Notes under the pieces: model-generated
The model's input: the letters and a program-made list of their open reading frames with translations, nothing else
Database searches by the model: none
What the model was told of the DNA's origin: nothing
Origin: Edolisoma coerulescens
Lineage: Eukaryota; Chordata; Aves; Passeriformes; Campephagidae
Assembly (NCBI GenBank): GCA_013397115.1
Contig: VWZW01001018.1
Span: forward strand, 310,248-374,247
Direction: 5' to 3'
Length of the DNA: 64,000 nt
Shown here: positions 26,772-36,200 of the stretch, one piece after another
Position numbering within the stretch: position 1 is the stretch's first letter
Layout of the letters: each line of letters starts with the position of its first letter
Translations under genes and position numbers: made by a program

Positions 26772-26985
26772 TAGAGTGGTGGTGAATGGTGTTAATCCAG
26801 CTGGCCTCTGGTCACTAGTGGGGTTGCCCCAAGGCTCAGAACTGAGGTTGGTCCTGTTCAGTATCTTTTTTAGTGATCTGAATGAGGGGATCAAGGTCAG
26901 TTGCTGGCAACACCAAGCTGGGTGAGTTGATCTGCTGGAGGATAGGAAGGCTCCGTAAAGTGGGGTATTTAGACAGGCTGGATTG
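26772..26985 (+). mobile_element. CR1 LINE reverse transcriptase fragment, + orientation
   Basis: The + strand translates, with decay, to the CR1 reverse transcriptase segment around GLPQGSELRLVLFSIFFSDL, i.e. the usual PQGS...LF.IF..DL block. It is followed by text matching the CR1 stretch after the catalytic box (gttgatctgctggagg, gacaggctggattgatgg). It is interrupted by an opposite-strand CR1 piece, and its 3' end seems to reappear at 27452-27520. Confidence 0.8.
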
Positions 26986-27447
26986 ATGGATGCTGAGTAT
27001 TGCCCCAACCCATGTGCAGGACCTTGGCCTTGTTGAACCTCATGAGGTTCCCATGGACTCACTTCTTGAGCCTGTCCATGTCCCTCTGGATGGCATCCCT
27101 TCCCTCCAGCTTGCTGGCTGCACCGCACAGCTTGGTGTCGTTGGCAAACTTGCTGAGGGTGCACTCGATCCCACTGTCCATGGCACCAGCAAAGACATTG
27201 AACAGTGCCAGTCCCATTATGGACCTTTGAGGAACTGGTCTCCACTTGGACATTGAGCCAGTGACCCCAACTCTTTGAGTGTGGCCACCCAGGTCCATCT
27301 GTCAAATCCATGTCTCTCCAGTTTTTACAGACAAGGATGTTGTGCAGGACAGTGCGAAATCCTTTGTCCAGATAGATAATGTCATTCCCTCTTCCCTCAT
27401 CTACCAGCACTGTAACCCTGTCAGAAGGCCACCAAATTTGTTGGCAG
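26986..27447 (-). mobile_element. CR1-like LINE reverse transcriptase fragment, - orientation
   Basis: The - strand gives a degraded reverse transcriptase in shifting frames: a TVLHNILV block, then SMSKWRPVPQRS, ALFNVF and SGIECTLSKFANDTK. The catalytic F-A-D-D box reads F-A-N-D, so a key Asp is lost, and frameshifts break the frame. It covers the same reverse transcriptase region as the adjacent + strand fragment but in opposite orientation. Not a functional gene, despite an overlapping 241-codon open frame. Confidence 0.85.
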
Positions 27448-27451
27448 TGCC

Positions 27452-27520
27452 AGGTTAACAATCAGACTCAATGATCCTAAAGTTTTTGTCCAACCTAAAC
27501 AAGTCTATGAATTGGTTATC
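27452..27520 (+). mobile_element. CR1 LINE 3' end, + orientation
   Basis: Matches the conserved CR1 tail on the + strand (actcaatgatcctaaag, tccaacctaaacaagtctatg). The terminal octamer repeat is decayed. It is probably the missing 3' end of the + strand fragment at 26772-26985. Confidence 0.65.
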
Positions 27521-29587
27521 ATTACAATTTTCTCTGGGTTCCTGCCTATACTGAAGTAACTGAGGAGCTAAAATACGTGTTTATCACACTGCAGTTAAAC
27601 CTCCAGAACTAGAAGTGGTGACAGAGATCATGATGGGTAAAAGAGATTTTTACTAGTCTTCTGTTCAATAAATCTCACAAAATTTTATGATGTTGAACCT
27701 GAAGAAGATAAGAACAAGATTGACTTGGGATTTCACCGAGATTTCAAGAGCATCTGGTTAGAATTGGTGGCACACTGACAGTGGCTTGTGAAACCTCTCT
27801 GTCTCTTTGCACTGTGTCTTCTAAATTTATTTTAAAAGCTTTTTTTTTCTGTGTCACCATAGTCAATACATCTTTGTTTTAAATTCATAATCCTGTCTTT
27901 GTTTTCCAGATCTTTATTTTACTTGAATGTGCTTTTACTAAAAATCCCATCTCTGGTATGTTATGGTGCACAGCCTACCATTTGTCAAGTACCTCTTTTC
28001 CATTCTTGTGTAAGATTTGGAATTGAAAATGAGATTAACCTACGCTTCCCATAAGGACTTACAATGGGCCTGAGGATTTTTTCTTCAGTTCTATATTTTA
28101 AGTTAAAACTTGTGAGTCAGCTCAAAGGCAGAAAATCTGTCACAATCCTAAGATGTCCACTTACAAAGATTCTGCATTGAATTGACTCTCAGTGTTGAAT
28201 TTGTTTGATTGTAATAATTCTTATTTGGGTTTTGCATATGAATATTTTTGCTCCTACATGAGTTTCCTTCCATTGTGGAGTTTTATGCATTTTTCAGACT
28301 GTATTTTCTAAAGCACTTCACAATTGTATTTAAATGTGGGGGAGTTTGCTTCTTTTGATTCATACGTTTATGCATTACATACAGAAAACACTATTTTCAT
28401 TCTGTTGTCAGGTGAGATTTTTTTCTTTTCAACAGTTTTACACAATTTATAGTCGAAATAAAAGTTTGCTGGTGAAACTACAGGGTTTTTTACTAGTGTT
28501 TTATTTGTTCCACTATGTAACGAGTACTCATGAGGACGATGCCGTAAGTCAGTAAAAACTGACCTAATTGAAAAAACTTTTGCAAACACCTTTCTGTGTT
28601 TCCAAGCCACCTTGTGTGGAATCTTCTGGCTTTATTCCTCAAGAACAAAATCCTTTGCACTTGCCTATTTTGGTGACTTCTTGTAGTATTAATGTAGGAA
28701 ATCAGGTTTGCTTTGAGGAAGGTTTAACTACTGTTTTTTTCAATAATTCCTTTTGGAGTATACATTATACCAGTACTTTTCCCTTTACTGTTACCTTACA
28801 AGCTACATGCAAAATGCAGAGCTCTAGGGATCGTGTGACTTCTCTCTGTTGTCTCATGGCAAACAAATCAAGTGTTTGGAACATGACCAGACAGTTAAGG
28901 GCTAGGAGAAAAAAAAATCCAAGTGTGCCAAAGCTTGTATTGGAAAATTTAGATGGCCAATAATGAAAAGAAAGGAAACATCGCAGGATAGTTTCATTGT
29001 TGTCTTGGAGAGAGAATAAACTTCAGAGAGGTAAAGTCAAACCACAAATAGTTTAATTTATACAGAGAGGAACAGAATATCCACATTGCACATTTTCCTC
29101 TAAAAATTGAGTATCTAAAAAAGGCAACTTGGGCCATCTAATGTCTGCCTTCTGGCTGTTCTGGCTATCAGTACTGAATGCAACCGTACATTAAAAAAAT
29201 TATTTATTTATTTTGGGTTTTGTAATCTTTTATAGGAAACATACATATTTCTAAGACTTAAAGTTCCCTTGACAGTGGCTACTAGCCCTTTATTTTAATG
29301 TCACATAGAACGAAGTAACCTGAAATGGGCTTCATATGGAATTAAAAATGCAACACAAATTGGAGTCAAAGATGAAGAGGTTATTCCACATGGGTTATTC
29401 ATAGTAACCCCATGATTGTACCTGTACAGGTATTGGCAGCAGAAGTGGTGCCAGGGGTGGTGGGTTTTCATAAGAACGTCCCACCTGAGTTTCTGCGATT
29501 GAATTGAAGAGCTGAAGGAGGTTTAGCATGTTCTGTACAAGACACACATACAATGAAGTGACTGTGCATGAAGGGTATGTGCTAGAA
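27521..29587. other. Region between the two collagen genes, right part
   Basis: AT-rich sequence with no gene recognised. It holds AATAAA on the + strand at 27667, 28457 and 29014, any of which could end a long COL19A1 transcript. Open frames (for example 28568-28963, 131 codons) show no domain. Confidence 0.5.
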
Positions 29588-30020
29588 TTTATTTTATAAG
29601 TACGAAAGAATAGCTACAGCTGCAGTAAATAAACTATCCTTTTTTATTTGATGGCTGAAGACATGTTGTTTCACTGTACATCATACATAGGAATTAAGTA
29701 GGGGAGGAGGAAAAATCACAGAAACTCTTTATTAAACAAAATCAAAAATAAAAATAGACAAATACCATTTATTTCCCCCAGAAGGAGAAAGAGCCAGAAG
29801 GCATAACCTGTGTATTTCTGTAAGCACCACTGTTCCAGCTTGTGTTGCTAAGTACTCCTTTTGGAAGAATTTACAACTGCTGGGTTAAAAATACCTTACT
29901 GAAACCTTGGTTGAAGGGTTTGTCCGTGCCTGCATTTCTCCTTCATTCATTATTTTGTCCTCAGCTGTCTGTGCAGGATGTAAATTGCTGCCGACACACG
30001 GTGGCACTTGCGCTGCCCAC
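29588..30020 (-). other. COL9A1: Probable COL9A1 3' UTR
   Basis: Sequence following the COL9A1 stop on the - strand. AATAAA occurs at 29773-29768, 29733-29728, 29648-29643 and 29593-29588 (read on the - strand), so the UTR is probably 250-450 bases. Boundaries are inferred from these signals alone. Confidence 0.5.
29768..29773 (-). promoter_or_regulatory. Candidate poly(A) signal for COL9A1
   Basis: First AATAAA on the - strand after the stop, followed on the same strand by T-rich sequence. A second copy lies 40 bases further on at 29728-29733. Confidence 0.45.
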
Positions 30021-30205
30021 TCAGGGCCCTTTCATGTTCTTTACTGCTCTCTGTCCCGCCTGCATCCTGCAGGACGCTGGCTCGCAGTACCCGGGAGGGC
30101 CGGGAGGGCCAGGGGGACCAGGGACCCCAGGCTGCCCGGCCACCCCAGGGGGACCTCGGTCACCGTCACGGCCTTCCCTGCCGTAGCTGGCTTTGCCTGG
30201 TTCAC
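30021..30205 (-). CDS. COL9A1: COL9A1 terminal coding exon, COL1 end and NC1
   Basis: Reads (G)EPGKASYGREGRDGDRG, PPGVAGQPGVPGPPGPPGPP and then GYCEPASCRMQAGQRAVKNM KGP followed by TGA. It holds the four-residue COL1 interruption GKASYG and the NC1 CEPASC pair. Acceptor cttttccag, phase 1. Confidence 0.95.
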
Positions 30206-33200
30206 CTGGAAAAGTGGATGCAGATCTAAACATTGGCAGAATAGGACTTGCTTAGCATAATTAGCCTTACTGAACCTCCTGTCCTTAAAAGCTGCATGAA
30301 GATGGTTTTTCGCTGCTCTTAGGGTATTCCCAAGAGGGGTGCTGACTTACATGGACAGCTTTCCTCTACCAGACACCCAGTCTGCGATTACACAGCTACA
30401 GCAACGAAGTTAAAGTCCCAGTGCTCTCCAGTTGTACTGATGCAGGTCTGCTGCTGTACAAAGCTCTGCAGGGTACTCGACCCAGCCAACCCTGCTGCCA
30501 GTACCTAGGGCAGGGTAGATGCTACCTACTACCGCAGGGTTTCATTAGCTCTCTGTAAAAAGACATACCAAGAATTTATTTTTATTTTCCACTCAGATGG
30601 TTGGGGAAATAGATGTATAGATTGGAATGCTGAGCACTAAGGCAGCTTGTTACTTCTAAATCTTCAATGAAGGAAAGATGAACAGCAATTTCAGGAAGCC
30701 TCTTCCAGTGATAGATTTCTACAGAAAACACCTCTGAGTTACACAGACATCCTTGGGATCAGTAAATACTAAATGTTATTTTTCCTTTTTCACAAAGAGA
30801 ACAAATTTGACTAGTTCCTCCTGCTGTATAAACACAGAAATGTGCTGTTAAAATACTCATGGAAATAACATGTTTATGTTCATTCCCTGGCCACTAGATG
30901 CCAGCTGTGCTTTATTTATCAGCAGGAATCTCCCCTGGAGCCGTGTTATAGAGTACTGCAATTAATTACGACAGAAATAAAACAATATCCTAAATTATAA
31001 GTGGAGATTTTGAAGAGTGCTGTGCCTGCCAGTAACATAATCTGGAGGTTATGGCCTTTTTTTGTTTATTTTTTATATATAATTATATGTATATGTAATA
31101 CATATAAAAGATATAATAAAAGACGTGAATTTTATTCATGGTTGTGTAATTGCCTCCTTTTCTGAATGCTTGCTTTACATTTTTCCTAATCTTTCTATAC
31201 TGAGATAAATGAGGTGGTAGCTTTTTGCTTTTGAGTTTTCGATTCTGATTTCTGACTGAATCACCACCTATGAAATAAAAATTATGAAACACTGTAATTT
31301 GGGAGTTTATTGCTTAATGGACTCTTTATCTTTTCAAGGCAGCTCGAAGCATCAGTTCTGAGTAAATTTTTACTACGTCTCTTCTTTATCCTCACCCTCT
31401 TATATTTACCTGGAAGACCTCTTGGTCCAGGATGACCTTTCAGTCCTCTGCCTGGCAATCCTCTTTCTCCTCTTTCTCCTGGTTCACCTAAAGCAAATTC
31501 ATGAAACATTAGTTACAGTCTGCCTGGAGTATCATTTTCAGGAAACTCCTTTTCAGAAGTGAACAGTTAATAAGCAGAGAATTCAGCTGGCTGTATATAT
31601 TCTTAGCATCTTTCAATGATGTCCTGACACATATCCTTGTAAAATGTTTGGGATTTGATTGGGTGTTTTCACCCCTTGGAGTCATACTCAGAAGCAGACA
31701 GCTTGGAGGGGGAAAGAAACGACTTAGAGCTGGACAGTAAGCATGACATAAAATATGTCACAGCCTATATAACAGGAATAAACCAAGGTCCCAGGACTTC
31801 AGGATATTTGGGATACAGACGGAGGCTGGTGGCTTCTGCAAAACCATACCAGCTCGGCTAAGAAGTAAAAATTCTTGACTGTTGGTCCTCGAGACAAGCA
31901 GTGCAGAGGAGAAAAAAGGTGCCTTCAGAGATGACAGTATTCTGTTGATATGCACATAAGACACTGTTTCACCTTCACGAAATAAATTTTTTCTCATATA
32001 ATAATATCATGGAGACTTTCCTTTGGTGGACACCCAGTGTTTCTTCAAGCCCATATCTTGCTCCAAACCTGAATCATCTTAGTAAGAGGAAGGGGGTTTT
32101 TGTTGCTTGGGTTGTGAAGTTCTAATTGTGTTCACCGTTTCTATACCGTAACACTGTGTATGTTCTTAACTGTGAATACNACAAGTTTATACCTAATAAT
32201 ATTTGAGTGAGCTTTATTTTATGCTTCTATACTGTGTTGTACTGTGGTGAGGAAGGTTAGAATAGACTGCTGCGTTTCTGGCTTGCCTAGAAATGGCACA
32301 GCAGTAAACAAGGAAGCTGTGCAAGGGAACACGAGTCAGTACAGAAGTCCAGGTTTTAATAAAAGATGCACACAGGGTACTAGAGGAGGAATCTTATCTC
32401 CATGCTTCAGACTACATAGTCAACACGGAGATCCACCCTGTCTTTGTAAATACAGCTACTGGAATCCCTGCTTCAGGTTACCCATAGGTACTTCTGCTTT
32501 TTCCAGCTACCTGACATGGCAGAATAGTGTTTACTCCTGCTTACCCCAAATGTCTCCAACTTTTTATTACTGTTTCTGAACAGAAATAGTCCTTCACTAC
32601 CCCACATTACTCATTAATGTAACTAAATCTCCTTCCATGAGGCACTTCTTTTTGATTCTGCCATTGTTGCTGCTGCTGAAATCCCCGTACCTTTTTGTCT
32701 CTGCTGTGCCTCATGGTTACACTTTGCTGTGCTTCTATCTCCTATTTATTTTGACCTTTTTTAAACCTTTCTTAGCATCTTCTTCCTGTTCCCTTTTATC
32801 ACATGTCCAAGTACCCTTTTCCCCTCACTCCAGTCTCAGACAACTCTCCAAATGGATGGTGAAAATCAGTTGATCCCTGTGACTTCTGTGGAACTCTGGT
32901 AAGTACCAGGAACTCAGAATGAAGCACTGAGATTTTTCAAGTTGGCTGCCATGTACCATGCTGATGGCTCTTGCACATGAGAGCATTCACCACTTCCCTT
33001 GTATCTGTAATGGTATTTCAACATTTACTGTAAGGTAACTCGGAATTTGATGACAAACTCAGATGACAAAGACAGTTATGATAGCAAACTAAGTATCTTG
33101 GTTTGGGGGGCGGGGGGTGTTTAATGCTCTGTTTATTTTTTCTTTTAATATTAACACAGTGTACCAGTGTGTTGAATCAAATTTTGCATACCCCATAAAT

Positions 33201-36200
33201 TGCCTTTGTGTTTGCTTTTTGTTTCTTCTGCAGATGACATTACATTTAATTAAAACAGTCACAAATCTTCAGCACTGATGCTGTTAAGTTTTGCTTTGTT
33301 TGTATTCTATTCCTTCTCTCAAAGGTTTTCCAAATTTTACTTTCAAATAAACCTTGAATCAAAAGTAAACAGCCTACTCCAGCAACAGACCAGCTCTGTG
33401 CTAAAAGACAATTTTTAAATAAGACCTTCTTTTGAGAAAACAAATCAAAATCACTGCTGAATAGAAACTAATACATACATGGTAGTCATAAGACTTTGCA
33501 GAAAATTCTACCCTGCAATCCTCTGGAGGAGAATAGAACCTCTCAGTCATGAACAGAAGAGATTAACTTAGATCAAAGATTTTGTGTAAAATGTAAGTGA
33601 ATTTTATTATGGATTTGTCCTTTCCAAAGAATCAATAGGCTCTAGCACCTGGTGCAATGATGTTAAATGGCAAATAAAAGGAAGATTATTATCAGTCCCT
33701 TGTAATGTGATAAACTGGGTGTGCTTAGAAAAGTAGACTAGATTTTAGTGAAGGAATCTGACTGCTTACATCAGCTCTTGGGACCACGAGTCTTGCAGAA
33801 GTAAGGTCAACACCCAGGCTGAATGGAGGAAAGAGAATCACTCCTGGAATCACATGTGCTTTTTGTCATCAAATGACTTCTACAATGTGAGAAAGGACAG
33901 GCATCTGCCCTGAGCTAGAAGTAAGCAGCTGAGTCAGAGTCCTAATATTGATTCTCACTCTCATGGACTTCTGAGGTTTTGTGGGCTAAAAACCAGATTT
34001 CTAAACAAGTCTTGCTAAAGCCAGGCCAGTGTGCCCTTTAATCCCTGTGGTAACTGACACAACAGTTACAGCAAACAGCTTACATTCCTAACCCAGGATC
34101 TTTTTGGACTTCACATGCATACAGTGTACATCCACAACCTGTGAACAAAGGAAGGGGGGGAAAAAACAACAACAGCGACAACAACAGCAAAACAAACAAA
34201 AACCAAACAAAAAAACCCAAAAAACCAGTCACCTAAACAGTCACCAAGGGAAAGCCAGTTGGAGAAATTCTTACCTTTAGGACCTTTACGACCAATCTCA
34301 CCAGGGGGACCTTTAAGGCCAGGCAGGCCACGGGGGCCAAGCTGTCCCGGGAAACCATTTTCACCAGCGGGTCCTGGAGCTCCTGGTGGCCCTGGTCGGC
34401 CAGGAAGACCTGGAGCCCCAAATTCTGGCCTCCTAAGGCTGGCTGCCAGCTGAGCTAATTGTTCTGCAATGAGCAGGAGGACAGAGTTGAGGAAGAAATG
34501 AACATGAATGAAGAGATTCCCATGATCATTGAAGAAGAATGTATGTTCTCTGCTACAGGAACTGACGGATTACACTACAGCACCTCCCTTTTGTACTTTG
34601 CTATTTACAAAGTTTATTACGTATACGGTATTATCTTAGGACTACCAGTGGCAAACTGCATAGGCACACTGTGCAGAAAAAAATTACAATATTTTCTGCA
34701 AATTAATTTAATGTTTATAGGTTGAAATGATTCAAATGTATATAGTTTACTTAGAAATGTCCTTATAATTTTCTATGTCATTTAAATTTCAACCATGAGT
34801 AAGAAACTTACTCTTTTAAGAGGCAGCAATTTCACGAGTAAATAGCTCTCTTTATTACTACATGTTAATCCTGTCAAGATCCATTTTTGCAAGAAGGGAA
34901 AAGTATGAGGTCAGTTATGTATGCTGCCTGTTAAGTGCAGGCCTTCTTTTTCAAAGGAAAGAAACCCTCAAGCTTGTGCTTATGAGCTCAGGTTTGATAA
35001 ATAATTGAACATTTTACGTTGATCTTTTCTTAAGGTAAATCAGCAGAACCTTTGCTCTTAATCAGGCACAGGATCAGCTTGCCATTCCTCAGGACAGTCT
35101 ATGCTGGCTATTTCCTTTTGCTCCCCCCCCCTTGCAGGCCACTGCTCCAGCAGCATGAAAGCAGTCCTCTCTTTCCTCAATGTTTCTGTTCTAGACTTCA
35201 AATCCATCTTCCAAGCATGCTTTAGAAATAACTCTCTCTGGATACAGCCACACACAACTCCATATGACATTTGCTTTGAAGTCTGCAGGACTTGGGAAGA
35301 CTAGTTATTTTGTGCCCGTAGCTGAGAAGTAGCAAGATGATGTGGTATGGGGTGCAGGGGGGTCAGGATCTGAATTAAAATAGGAATTATAGCCAGCAGA
35401 TATACAAGGAATAGCTCTCTGCAGGCAAAGCCTGAGGAGCTGAACTTTACTGACAGTTGTCTTTAAGATGACAAGGTTCCAAGGACCCTTTTGGATTGAT
35501 TTCTATTCCTATGTTTTTCTCTCTTTTTAATAGGCCAGCATGGACAATTATAGGAGTTTTCAAGAGGGGTGCAATGAAGACAGTCTAGATTTTCCCCATA
35601 CCAGTGTCTTCACTGTTAATTCTGATGGTTATGAATAAATTCAAGCACCAAATCTGATTTCACTATAATCTTTCTCAATATTACTGTGTCTTTCAAGAGA
35701 CCACTTTAAAAGGCCTTTTTACCCTGTTGAGCAGTATCAAGAACAGTGACAACTACTGGAAATTTTTAAATCATGAGCAGCAATTTAATTCTGTAAACTC
35801 TTAACATTACAGGGCATAATATCCCAAAAGATGTCTTCAATAGCAAGTAGTGAAAAGTTTCTTTTGTGTTTACAGGGCAGCAGAAATGTCTCAACACAGT
35901 AAATTCCATGCACCCAACCATATTAGAAAAGCTTCAAATTTGTGTGTGTCAAGAACTCAGCAAATATAATTAGGGTTTTCAGTATCTCTCTATTGCTTTA
36001 ATTTTAAGGTATGTTATCTCCAGAAAGCCTCTCTCTGCATTCCTCTTCTTTTTACGTATTTTGCATAGTTTGTTTGCTGCAATCTAATAGTGAGTACAAA
36101 AGGCTAAAAAGCTTTCAGCAAAGCTTGTACTTTTATGTATGCAAACACAGCAAGTGATCTGAATAAAAAATGCATGTATTTCACACAAATACTCTGGTCT

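Noticed and set aside
26736..27461. 241-codon open frame on the - strand
   Set aside because: It is a shadow frame across CR1 reverse transcriptase fragments in two orientations. The real CR1 frame is a different one and is broken.
29842..30260. Open frames on the + strand over 29842-30260
   Set aside because: They are antisense shadows of the COL9A1 terminal exon. The proline/glycine-rich look comes from the opposite strand's Gly-X-Y codons.
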